A stretch of DNA of 64,000 nt from Aquitalea magnusonii (GTDB taxonomy: Bacteria > Pseudomonadota > Gammaproteobacteria > Burkholderiales > Chromobacteriaceae). The DNA is taken from assembly GCF_002217795.2 (NCBI RefSeq), contig NZ_AP018823.1, forward strand, positions 372,001 to 436,000. The letters are read 5' to 3'. The notes beneath the pieces are model-generated. The model made no database searches. It was given only the letters and a program-made list of their open reading frames with translations, and had not been told where the DNA came from. Positions 28,559 to 37,353 of this stretch are shown piece by piece (positions within the stretch are counted from its first letter, which is position 1; each line of letters begins with the position of its first letter). A program made the translations under genes and the position numbers.

Positions 28559-29260
28559 GTGCCTGTGATTGAGCCCGCGGCCAGATGCAAGCCCGAGCGC
28601 ACCGTGATTGTGCTGGTGGTGGTTCTGCTGCATGGCGGCCTTGCCAGTTGGCTGGCCAGCTTGGCGCAGATGCCGCCTGCCCGCACCCTGGCCACCAGCA
28701 TTGCGGTGCAATGGCTACCCGCCCAGCCGGTGCCGCTGCCTGCTGTGGCCAAGTCTGCTGCTGCCATGCCGCAGCAGCCCAGCCACCAGCCCCGCCATCA
28801 AGCTGCGGCAAAGTCCGCCCCAGTGCGGCCTGCGCCCGTGACTCCCCAGCCATCATCCCCGCCGCTTGCCCAGGCCGTGCAGACCATCCGTGCCACGGAT
28901 GCCATGGCCACGCATCAGGCTGCGTCAGTGGCAGCCCCGTCGCCCAGCCCGGTCGAAGCGCATTCGCCGGTCAGTACCGAGCCTGGTTTCAGTGCCGACT
29001 ACCTGCACAATCCGGCACCGGCCTACCCCGCGGCCGCACGGCGCAATGGGGAAGAAGGCAAGGTGTTGCTGCGGGTACACGTATCGGCGCAAGGGCAGGC
29101 TGAAACCGTGGAAATCCACCGCAGCAGCGGATTCATCCGGCTGGACGAGGCCGCCAGGGAGACCGTAGCCAACTGGCGCTTCACCCCGGCGCGGCGTGGC
29201 GCAGTGGCCATTGCCTCCAGTGTGATCGTTCCCATTACTTTTCGCCTTGGCCATGCATGA
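28559..29260 (+). CDS. tonB: TonB energy transducer
   Basis: The periplasm-spanning protein that passes energy from ExbBD to outer-membrane receptors. A GTG start at 28559, eight bases after AGGGGAG, gives 233 residues; the frame continues upstream through a perfect hairpin, which is unlikely to be translated. It has one N-terminal helix (VIVLVVVLLHGGLASWL), a Pro/Ala-rich spacer (about 55-145), and the C-terminal TonB domain with YPAAARRNGEEGKVLLRVHV and NWRFTPARRG. It is first in tonB-exbB-exbD. Confidence 0.92.
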   Translation: MPVIEPAARCKPERTVIVLVVVLLHGGLASWLASLAQMPPARTLATSIAVQWLPAQPVPLPAVAKSAAAMPQQPSHQPRHQAAAKSAPVRPAPVTPQPSSPPLAQAVQTIRATDAMATHQAASVAAPSPSPVEAHSPVSTEPGFSADYLHNPAPAYPAAARRNGEEGKVLLRVHVSAQGQAETVEIHRSSGFIRLDEAARETVANWRFTPARRGAVAIASSVIVPITFRLGHA

Positions 29261-29289
29261 CCAGGGCAGACTCATCGCAAGGACACCTC

Positions 29290-30030
29290 ATGGATAAACA
29301 ACTGGGTCTGGCCCATTTCTGGCAGCAAGGGGATGTGGTATCGCATGCCTTGGCCATCATTCTGTTACTGATGTCGGTTGCCAGTTGGAGCCTGTTGACC
29401 ATCAAGCTGCTGGAACAGTGGCGTGTGCGCCAGGCCCTGCGTCATGCCGTGCCAGCCTTCTGGCAGGCCGGCAGCCAACAGGCCGCCCAACAGGCGTTGC
29501 TGGCACACGATGGCAGCGGCCTGGTGGCCGGGCTGGCCGCCGAGGCCGCGCAGGCGGCGCAGGCCTATGCCGCCAAATCCGGCCTTGGCCTGGGTGGAGA
29601 GCTGGATGCGGGAGCGTATCTGGGACGCATGCTGCAACAGGCTTTGCTGCAAGCGCAGTCGCGGCTGGAGCAGGGCCTCACCGTACTGGCCTCCATTGGT
29701 GCCACCGCGCCCTTCATCGGCCTGTTTGGCACGGTGTGGGGCATTTATCACGCCTTGATCGGCTTGTCCGGCCGCAGCCAGATGACGATAGACCAGGTGG
29801 CCGGCCCGGTGGGCGAGGCGCTGGTCATGACCGCCATCGGCTTGTTCGTCGCCATCCCCGCCGTGCTGGCCTATAACGCCTGCACGCGCAGCAACCGGCT
29901 GATGCTGGCCGGCTTGGAAGGTTTTGCCCATGGCCTGCATGCCTATCTGGTGGCCGGGGTCCGCCAGTACCAGACCACTACACCAGCAGCGGCTGCCCGA
30001 CAAACTGCCGCTGCCGCCCGCGGAGTGTGA
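29290..30030 (+). CDS. exbB: ExbB proton-channel protein
   Basis: A MotA/TolQ/ExbB-type inner-membrane protein of 246 residues that works with ExbD to energise TonB. The start at 29290 has an AAGGA site. Three membrane segments are visible: about 20-38; 135-160 (LASIGATAPFIGLFGTVWGI); and 180-205 (VGEALVMTAIGLFVAIPAV). The GTVWGI and EAL..TAIGL signatures are intact. Confidence 0.94.
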   Translation: MDKQLGLAHFWQQGDVVSHALAIILLLMSVASWSLLTIKLLEQWRVRQALRHAVPAFWQAGSQQAAQQALLAHDGSGLVAGLAAEAAQAAQAYAAKSGLGLGGELDAGAYLGRMLQQALLQAQSRLEQGLTVLASIGATAPFIGLFGTVWGIYHALIGLSGRSQMTIDQVAGPVGEALVMTAIGLFVAIPAVLAYNACTRSNRLMLAGLEGFAHGLHAYLVAGVRQYQTTTPAAAARQTAAAARGV

Positions 30031-30033
30031 ACC

Positions 30034-30450
30034 ATGGCATTCAACGGTTTTTCCACCTCCAGCCAACTGGGACAGCCCATGGCGGAAATCAATACCACCC
30101 CGCTGGTGGATGTGATGCTGGTGTTGCTGGTGGTCTTCCTGATTACCGCACCACTGTTTCAGCAGGCCATCGGCATCGATCTGCCCCGCACGGTGGCGAC
30201 CCAAGCCACCGCGCATCCGCAGGTACTGCAACTGACACTGGCACGCGACGGCAGCCTTCACCTGGACGGCCAGGGCATCAGCCAGCAAGCCCTGGCCCAG
30301 CGGCTGCAGGCAGATCGCGCAGCCAAAGCGGAACTGCAACTGCAAGCCGATCAAGCCACGCCTTATCAAGCCATTGCCGCCGTGATGGCGCTGGCACAGC
30401 AGGCAGGTGTCAACCGCATCACCTTTGTCACCCAGCCACAGACGCACTGA
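30034..30450 (+). CDS. exbD: ExbD biopolymer transport protein
   Basis: A 138-residue ExbD with the family start MAEINTTPLVDVMLVLLVVFLIT, whose Asp in the membrane helix (about residue 25) carries protons. A periplasmic domain follows, ending VNRITFVTQP. It begins three bases after exbB. It is the last backbone gene before the CRISPR region. Confidence 0.95.
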   Translation: MAFNGFSTSSQLGQPMAEINTTPLVDVMLVLLVVFLITAPLFQQAIGIDLPRTVATQATAHPQVLQLTLARDGSLHLDGQGISQQALAQRLQADRAAKAELQLQADQATPYQAIAAVMALAQQAGVNRITFVTQPQTH

Positions 30451-30605
30451 GGCGCCAGCCAGCACATGCGGCTACAGATTACTGCAGCAGCTTGCCGGCA
30501 AGCAGGCCCCACCTGTGCTAGCGCATTGCCTCTGTTTTGCGCGGCACGCCGGTAATCCGTTCTTCGGTGAGTCATCGGTGCATGTCCAGTCTCCGGGCGC
30601 GGTTG

Positions 30606-33094
30606 ATTGGGGGCTGCCTGTCCGGCAGTGAAGGGCCATCCATCCTGTACCTGTGCGGGCGGGGCTTTATGAGCAGCCTGTCCGGCAGTGAACTTCAACC
30701 ATGGATTATTCGACGGCACTCTAATTTTCTGAGCTGCCTGTCCGGCAGTGAACCACTCGCAGCATTCTGGAGTTAGCACAATGATTTTCTGAGCTGCCTA
30801 TCCTGCAGTGAACGTGAGCCCACCCCCGGCCATGGCGCTGATCAATTTCTGAGCTGCCTATCCGGCAGTGAACCAAATAATCGAAGCGGCAATGAAGGCC
30901 TCTCATTTCTGAGCTGCCTATCCGGCAGTGAACTCCGCACCTGCTGGTCAAGTTGTCCAGGACAATTTCTGAGCTGCCTATCCGGCAGTGAACGCGTGGC
31001 CAAACAGGTGGATGGCGCGCGGGATTTTCTGAGCTGCCTATCCGGCAGTGAACGTGGTAAACCCGTCGCGCTTGCAGGGGCTGTTTTTCTGAGCTGCCTA
31101 TCCGGCAGTGAACGCGTGGCCAAACAGGTGGATGGCGCGCGGGATTTTCTGAGCTGCCTATCCGGCAGTGAACCGGCACCCCTCCCGCGCCTCGGCTGCG
31201 GCGATTTTCTGAGCTGCCTATCCGGCAGTGAACTGCCTTCAAACTTGAACGTGGATTTTTTTGCCTTTCTGAGCTGCCTATCCGGCAGTGAACTTTTAAA
31301 AAATGCAGGCAAGGGTTTTCTTTATTTTCTGAGCTGCCTATCCGGCAGTGAACGAGGAGGGGGCCTTCGGCTCCCTTTTTTATTATTTTCTGAGCTGCCT
31401 ATCCGGCAGTGAACTGAGCAAGCAAGCGCTGAGCGGGTACCTCAACTTTCTGAGCTGCCTATCCGGCAGTGAACGATCGGCAGGGCTGCAGTTGAATTCA
31501 CACCATTTTCTGAGCTGCCTATCCGGCAGTGAACGCGGCCAGATAGCAGAATGAATGCCCAGCGAGTTTCTGAGCTGCCTATCCGGCAGTGAACACTGCC
31601 CGTCAACTGCGCGGCCTGGAAGGCTGTTTCTGAGCTGCCTATCCGGCAGTGAACCACTGGGCAATACCGCGATCAACTCCTTGCACTTTCTGAGCTGCCT
31701 ATCCGGCAGTGAACGGCGAAGTCGTGAAGGAATTTGGCATCGACAATTTCTGAGCTGCCTATCCGGCAGTGAACACGCTTGATCCAGCGTTTGATTGCCG
31801 CAGTCATTTCTGAGCTGCCTATCCGGCAGTGAACATCATGCCACTGGCCGCTATTGGGCATGGCAATTTCTGAGCTGCCTATCCGGCAGTGAACCTTTGA
31901 TGCGGCCAGCAATCAACGCGCGATTGTTTCTGAGCTGCCTATCCGGCAGTGAACAATCCGTTTCCTCAAATACTTGGAAATTGAATTTTCTGAGCTGCCT
32001 ATCCGGCAGTGAACCTGATGTGAAATGTCGCAACTGCAATGGAACCTTTCTGAGCTGCCTATCCGGCAGTGAACTTCATTCATCCCATGCGACTACCGCG
32101 AAACCTTTTCTGAGCTGCCTATCCGGCAGTGAACGTTTTGTACTCGTATGCATTGGCCTCGAATATTTTCTGAGCTGCCTATCCGGCAGTGAACTGCGGG
32201 GCTTTGGCGATCATGGCTGCGTATATTTTCTGAGCTGCCTATCCGGCAGTGAACCCGCTGTCAGAGGTGATCGCCGGCTACCAAAATTTCTGAGCTGCCT
32301 ATCCGGCAGTGAACGCATCCAGGCTGTCAGTCTGCCATTGGTGCAGTTTCTGAGCTGCCTATCCGGCAGTGAACCATTTAGAAGGGTCATCGATGCCAGG
32401 GGAAGATTTCTGAGCTGCCTATCCGGCAGTGAACACCATTACTGATCATAGTGAATGACTTTGCAATTTCTGAGCTGCCTATCCGGCAGTGAACCAAACT
32501 CTTGAGTAGCCGCCACTTGAGCAACTTTTCTGAGCTGCCTATCCGGCAGTGAACCAGGGCATGGAGATCATCGCGGCGGCTCAAATTTTCTGAGCTGCCT
32601 ATCCGGCAGTGAACGGTATGCCGAATAGCTTTGTGGCACCCAGCAATTTCTGAGCTGCCTATCCGGCAGTGAACGCCCTGCTTCCCTGCTTCAGCCTTCG
32701 CCTGTTTTTCTGAGCTGCCTATCCGGCAGTGAACGTTTTGTATCGCGTCCTTGAGACTTGTAATCATTTCTGAGCTGCCTATCCGGCAGTGAACAACACC
32801 GATGCACGTCTTGCAAGAGTTGGGAGTTTCTGAGCTGCCTATCCGGCAGTGAACTTTGCCTCGATGTTCATGGACTACCGCAACCATTTCTGAGCTGCCT
32901 ATCCGGCAGTGAACAACGGGCCATCTGGCTGTTCAGGTGCGACTGCTTTCTGAGCTGCCTATCCGGCAGTGAACATGTCCATTGCCCAGTTACTCGTTCC
33001 CAACAATTTCTGAGCTGCCTATCCGGCAGTGAACGAACGCCCCATGATGTAAATCTACGATTTGCATTTCTGAGCTGCCTATCCGGCAGTGAAC
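30606..33094 (-). CRISPR. Type I-F CRISPR array, about 42 repeats
   Basis: The repeat is 28 bases. Read on the minus strand it starts GTTCACTGCCGGATAGGCAG and ends CTCAGAAA, the subtype I-F form, with a GCC-type hairpin for Csy4. Spacers are 32 bases, except the one at 31354-31386 with 33. Repeats start every 60 bases, at 30606 to 31326 and then 31387 to 33067: 13 plus 29. Those at 30606 and 30666 are clearly degenerate, and those at 30726 and 30786 have one change each. So the left end is the old trailer and 33094 the leader end, matching transcription on the minus strand with the cas genes. One spacer occurs twice (30994-31025 and 31114-31145). Confidence 0.98.
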
Positions 33095-33254
33095 TAGACC
33101 ACTTTACGCTGGTTTGCTTGGCCAGTCTGGCTGTGGGCCATTCTGGCTTCGCAAACCTTTCTTTGCTGCTGTGTTGTAACTGATTGATTTTTAAAGATCG
33201 CGGAGCCGCGTGAAAAAAAGGGTTGCCGCCGTTCTCCGGCAGCAAGCCCTCGTG
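33095..33254 (-). promoter_or_regulatory. CRISPR leader with IHF-type site
   Basis: The 160-base gap between csy4 and the first repeat. On the minus strand AATCAATCAGTTA (33189-33177) fits the IHF consensus WATCAANNNNTTR, 83 bases from the first repeat. IHF-assisted adaptation is known for I-F and I-E leaders. A small GC hairpin CGCGGAGCCGCG (33199-33210) followed by T-rich sequence on the minus strand may end the cas message. Confidence 0.65.
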
Positions 33255-33839
33255 TCACCAACTGGGCAGGGTGGCGCTGCTGCTCAGGCCGTAGCTGTTG
33301 AACTCACCGCTCACCGCTTGTGTGACTACATGCTGGTCGATAAACAGCAAGAAGCGTTGGCCGGTGCTGCTGCTGTCCAGGGTGATGTAGGGCAGTGGCA
33401 GGCGTCGTGCCTTGCTGTCAGGGATAAGGCGGTATGCTTCGGCGCTATCCATGTTTTTGCGGCGCATCAGTCGGGCGCGTTCGCGTGCCGGGTTGCTTTT
33501 GGCTTGCCGCCGCTGTACGCGAATGACTTGGGTGGTGGCGGGTACCGGGCGGATGTTGCCAATCAGCGCGTAATCGGCAAAGCCGCTGGCCCACTGGCTG
33601 GCCATCAGGCTGTCCAGTGCGGCGGCGCTGCCATGCAGGCGCAGGGTTGCGCCCAGGCTGGGCGGGGCTGGGTCTTTGTCTTGCTGCTGGCCGGTGCTAT
33701 AGCCGGGAAAGCTGACGCCAATGTCGCGGCGTTGCTGCTTGCTCAGCACGCGGTGCAGCTTGGCGTACAGGGCTGCCAGCAAAACCGTGGCGTTGAAGTC
33801 GGCATCCGGCAGCAGGCGGATATCCAGGTAGTGGTCCAT
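33255..33839 (-). CDS. cas6f: CRISPR RNA endoribonuclease Cas6f (Csy4)
   Basis: A 194-residue Csy4 that cuts the repeat hairpin and stays on the crRNA 3' end. The catalytic histidine of Pseudomonas Csy4, His29, is His29 here too (KLHRVL). The arginine-rich helix RVQRRQAKSNPARERARLMR contacts the hairpin, and the C-terminal FNSYGLS block is typical. Its start overlaps the csy3 stop by one base (TGATG). It is the last gene before the array leader. Confidence 0.97.
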   Translation of the reverse strand: MDHYLDIRLLPDADFNATVLLAALYAKLHRVLSKQQRRDIGVSFPGYSTGQQQDKDPAPPSLGATLRLHGSAAALDSLMASQWASGFADYALIGNIRPVPATTQVIRVQRRQAKSNPARERARLMRRKNMDSAEAYRLIPDSKARRLPLPYITLDSSSTGQRFLLFIDQHVVTQAVSGEFNSYGLSSSATLPSW

Positions 33840-34861
33840 CAGCCGGCCTCGCCAAATACGCCGCCACGAATCAGGGTGGCGATGACAAAGTGCTGTTGCT
33901 CGGTGTCCGGTTTACTGTCTTTCAGCACCCAGTTGTCCAGCAGGGTGTAGAAGTCCTGCTTTTGTTTGGGCTGGCGGTAGGCTTTGCCCTGGGTGGTGAC
34001 GGAGCCGTAGGGTTCGATGGCGATGGGGCCGTTGTCGGCGGCTTCCGGATACCAGGTGTCGATGGTGCGCAGGGCGTTGCCGATTTTCTGCGAGTGGATG
34101 GCGGCAATGCGGGCATTACCTTGTTGCACCAGGTAGAGGGTTTTGCTTTTGTCGCCACGGCCCCGGTCCAGAATCAGTTCCTGGCTGGGAAATACTTCCT
34201 GGCCGTTGCCGCTGCGCACGTAGGCGTCGATGTGCAGCAGCACGTGCTGGCTGCCGGCCAGCCCTTCGGCAATCAATGCGCCCAGGCTGTCGATTTGTTC
34301 ATTGCGCTCCAGGCTGCGCAGGCTGAGGGCAAGGGCGTCGAAGTGCCAGCTTTGTACGGCGGTGCCGTCTTGCCATTGGGCAATGTGAATCTCTACTTGC
34401 TCGGCGCCCACGCGGTTGCGCCACAGGAAGCGGCCATTGGCCAGGTTGGTGGCATAGCGGCGTGCCAGTTCGCCAAAGCCGTGTTCCTGACGGTAGCCGT
34501 CTATGGTTTGCAGCAGTTTGCTGCGGTAGTCGGCCTTGTTGCAGGCCGAAGGTTCGCCTACGCCGCCCAGTACGCGCAGGGTGAAGCTGACTTTCAGGGT
34601 GTCGGCATCATGGGGCAGGGTGGCCACGTCCACGGTTTGCAGATTGGGGTTTTCAATCATGGCATCCAGTTTGAGCGGGTCCTGATCCTTGGTTTTCAGG
34701 CGGTTGGAGATGGTGCCGCGCACCGATTTTTCCCGCACTTCCACGTGTGGCCAGCGCTGGCTTGCTGTGCGTTCTTCCCATTGGCCGGCGTAAAACAGCG
34801 CATCGGATGGGTCCAGTTTGCGTTCGAATGCGAGGACGGAGGCGTTTTCCAGTTTGCTCAT
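33839..34861 (-). CDS. cas7f: Type I-F Cascade backbone protein Cas7f (Csy3)
   Basis: A 340-residue Csy3, present in six copies in the I-F surveillance complex in characterised systems. The start at 34861 ([20 protein letters not shown]) is the family start and overlaps the csy2 stop as ATGA; a longer frame to 35059 lies inside csy2. The family blocks [17 protein letters not shown] and [18 protein letters not shown] are present. Confidence 0.97.
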   Translation of the reverse strand: MSKLENASVLAFERKLDPSDALFYAGQWEERTASQRWPHVEVREKSVRGTISNRLKTKDQDPLKLDAMIENPNLQTVDVATLPHDADTLKVSFTLRVLGGVGEPSACNKADYRSKLLQTIDGYRQEHGFGELARRYATNLANGRFLWRNRVGAEQVEIHIAQWQDGTAVQSWHFDALALSLRSLERNEQIDSLGALIAEGLAGSQHVLLHIDAYVRSGNGQEVFPSQELILDRGRGDKSKTLYLVQQGNARIAAIHSQKIGNALRTIDTWYPEAADNGPIAIEPYGSVTTQGKAYRQPKQKQDFYTLLDNWVLKDSKPDTEQQHFVIATLIRGGVFGEAG

Positions 34862-35847
34862 GCGAGTTCTCCCAAAATGGCTGGTTCGGCGGCGCGGGTA
34901 AGGTGGTAGTCGTTGTGGCAGCGGTATACCCCGCTGCTGGCGTCGTGGCTGGGGTACCACAGCAGTTGTCGGTAGTCGGTGAGGCGGTGCGGGCTGAGCC
35001 ATTCGCCCAGCGAATACAGGCTTTCGACAAAGCGCACCGGCGTGGTTTCGTCGCGGCAATGGGCCACGCTGCCGGGCGGGTATAGCGGCGTAAGCGCGCC
35101 ATAGCCCACCGGCAGCGGCACAATCCAGCCTTGGCCTTGCTGGCGTGAGTGCTGCCAGCTTACCTGGCCTTGTTCATCGGCTACCGGGTAGTGGTTCAGG
35201 CGGCACTGGTCCAGCCATGCGTCCAGCCGGCTACCGTCGGCAGCCTCGCCCGGCTGGGCTGGTGCTGGTAGCAGATCGTCGCGGGCCAGCAGCGCATAGC
35301 CGGGCATCAGCCAGCGGCGCAGTTGGCGGAATTGGCCTTGTTGCTCTTCTGTCGATTCTGGCAGGTGTTTCAGCCTGGGCTGCAAGCGGCTGCGGCCGGG
35401 CAGTATGCTGCCGCCCGCCACGCGCAGGGTGTGCAGTGTTTGCTGGATACGGGTGGCAAGTTGATCCAGCTCTGCCTGGCTGGCACCGGACAGTGTATTT
35501 CCCAGTGCCAGGCCAAATACCAGGGATAGCTCCAGGTGAATGTGGCCTTCTTCCACAATGGCGGCGGTGCTGCCGTCCTTGTTCAGCGGGTTGCGGCTGA
35601 GGTTGAAGCGCTGCACGTAGTCGCCATTGGTTTGCGCCTGGTAGTGGTGGTTGATGATGCCCACACCAACCATGTCCAGGTCCAGTTCCGGCCCCAGCTT
35701 GCGCCGCAGCGCAGTCATCAGGCCGGTAAAGGCAGTGGGGCCGGGGTGGCCCCAACTGTGCGGGCCGCTGATGGCATTGGCGTTTTGTATGCGCAGGTGG
35801 GGAATGTGCAGCAGGGCGTTAATGTCGGGCAGGCGGTGTGGCGTCAT
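34858..35847 (-). CDS. cas5f: Type I-F Cascade protein Cas5f (Csy2)
   Basis: A 329-residue Csy2, which caps the 5' handle of the crRNA together with Csy1. The start at 35847 is [27 protein letters not shown] (shown in part), with the downstream [16 protein letters not shown] and GGSILPGR blocks. It overlaps the csy1 stop by four bases (ATGA). The longer frame to 36078 is inside csy1. Confidence 0.95.
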   Translation of the reverse strand: MTPHRLPDINALLHIPHLRIQNANAISGPHSWGHPGPTAFTGLMTALRRKLGPELDLDMVGVGIINHHYQAQTNGDYVQRFNLSRNPLNKDGSTAAIVEEGHIHLELSLVFGLALGNTLSGASQAELDQLATRIQQTLHTLRVAGGSILPGRSRLQPRLKHLPESTEEQQGQFRQLRRWLMPGYALLARDDLLPAPAQPGEAADGSRLDAWLDQCRLNHYPVADEQGQVSWQHSRQQGQGWIVPLPVGYGALTPLYPPGSVAHCRDETTPVRFVESLYSLGEWLSPHRLTDYRQLLWYPSHDASSGVYRCHNDYHLTRAAEPAILGELA

Positions 35848-37181
35848 GCCGGTACTCCTTGTTGCAGGCGGTCCAGCTGGCTTTGCCAGCCAGCGTCCTG
35901 GGCCAGTTCGCGCCGCCAGTAGTCGAATTCCGCCTCGGCCAGCTGCAGGCCTTTGCCTTCCAGGTGGCGGTTCAGCCAATAGGCAAAGTCTGTTGCCAGT
36001 TGTTGTGGCCAGTCCTGGCATTCGAATTGCTGCTTGAAGTCGGCGTCCTGTTCGGCGCGGTAGGGGTCCAGCCAGCATTGTTGCGCGAGGGGTAGCAGGC
36101 AGTCGGGGTGGTCAGTCCAGCCTGGTGACAGGCTGTTGCTGTAGGCAGCGCCAAATTGCAGCAGTTCGTCAAACAGCTCGGCCAGATAGCGCTCACGCCG
36201 CTGCCGGATATGGATGTTGTTGTGCTCTGGTTTGAGGTGGCTGAGGAAGTCACCAAATTCGCGCAGCAAGGTGCGCACTGGCTGGCGTTTGCCAAAGCGG
36301 CGGAAGGTGTTGTCCAGTTGGTAAAGCGGGCGGATTTCCGTGCTGTCCCAATGTGGCGGGAGGCTGGCCAGCAGGTAATTGCTGCCACGGCGTTCGCTGT
36401 TGAGTTGCGAGATATTCTGCGGTTTGGTGCCGCCTTTTTTCTCTTCCGCCAGTTGCGGGTAGTCGTGGTAGCCGTGCGGATGGTTGTTGCCGTCGCGCTT
36501 CGCCTGGCGTGCGGCCTTGGCGGCGTCGCCAAAGCGGTGTTCCTGAATGCGGCCATACAGCCAATGGCTGAGCGCGCTGGAGTTGAGGATGGACAGCAGG
36601 TGGTAATGGCTGTCGTCATTGGCGTCGGCAGGAAAGTCGTCTGGCGATACCGGCCAGTAGATTTGTTTGGCCAGCACATGGGAGGCAGGGCCGCCTGCCG
36701 GCTCGGTAATGCTGCAAAAGGCGGCACGCCACTGACTGGCGACTGTGTTGTCGTGATGCAGGGCCTGCAACAGATCGGCATCGTCTGCTTGCAGCATCTG
36801 CAACAGGGTTTGGCCTTGGTATTCCAGTTTGAGGAATTTGTAGACATCCAGCGCGGCGGCATTACCCACCACGTCACTGGCAAAGTCACTCAGGCAGTGG
36901 GTGCCGATTTCCAGCCTGGAGGGCAGGCTGTCGGGGGGAGCAAACAGGCTGCTGCCGCGGGCATCCGGGTGCGTGGATTTTTGCGGGTGTGTTACCAGTT
37001 GCAACTGGCTTACGCGCCGGGCGGCATCGGCCAGCCAGTTGTGCGGCTGATACTGTGCGTTCAGTTCGCTGCGTTTGGGGTCGTCGGGGGAGAGTTTGTC
37101 CAGCTTGTCGTTAAGGCGGCTGCCGATAAATGCAGCAATCAATTGCTGCAAGGCCTGACTGCGCGGGGGTGCTTGCTCCAT
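35844..37181 (-). CDS. cas8f: Type I-F Cascade large subunit Cas8f (Csy1)
   Basis: A 445-residue Csy1, the large subunit that reads the PAM in the I-F complex. The start at 37181 (MEQAPPRSQALQQLIAAFI) is chosen by family length; the frame runs on to 37370 without support. Conserved regions include HNWLADAARRVSQLQLVTHP, GTKPQNISQLNSERRGSNYLL and FGDFLSHLKPEHNN. A 172-base gap separates it from cas2-3, so csy1-4 may have their own promoter. Confidence 0.95.
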   Translation of the reverse strand: MEQAPPRSQALQQLIAAFIGSRLNDKLDKLSPDDPKRSELNAQYQPHNWLADAARRVSQLQLVTHPQKSTHPDARGSSLFAPPDSLPSRLEIGTHCLSDFASDVVGNAAALDVYKFLKLEYQGQTLLQMLQADDADLLQALHHDNTVASQWRAAFCSITEPAGGPASHVLAKQIYWPVSPDDFPADANDDSHYHLLSILNSSALSHWLYGRIQEHRFGDAAKAARQAKRDGNNHPHGYHDYPQLAEEKKGGTKPQNISQLNSERRGSNYLLASLPPHWDSTEIRPLYQLDNTFRRFGKRQPVRTLLREFGDFLSHLKPEHNNIHIRQRRERYLAELFDELLQFGAAYSNSLSPGWTDHPDCLLPLAQQCWLDPYRAEQDADFKQQFECQDWPQQLATDFAYWLNRHLEGKGLQLAEAEFDYWRRELAQDAGWQSQLDRLQQGVPA

Positions 37182-37353
37182 AGCCTCCACCTGTTGGTTA
37201 TGAGGGATAAGCCTGTATTGCTGCCAATGTCTTTGGCATTTGCAGGTGAAATTAACATCCGATTGGCATGTTCTCAAGCAAGATGCATCTGTATGAAGGC
37301 AGGAATTGATGTGGATTAAAGCGACGATCAGCCGGCTGTTTATCTGAATGTGC

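Noticed and set aside
30634..33066. Self-targeting spacers within this window
   Set aside because: Reading spacers against the window by eye gave no convincing match; a proper search over the whole genome would be needed.
30721..33245. Long open frames across the array with a repeating SCLSGSE or PDRQLR pattern
   Set aside because: They arise because repeat plus spacer is 60 bases, a multiple of three. They are CRISPR repeats, not repeat proteins.
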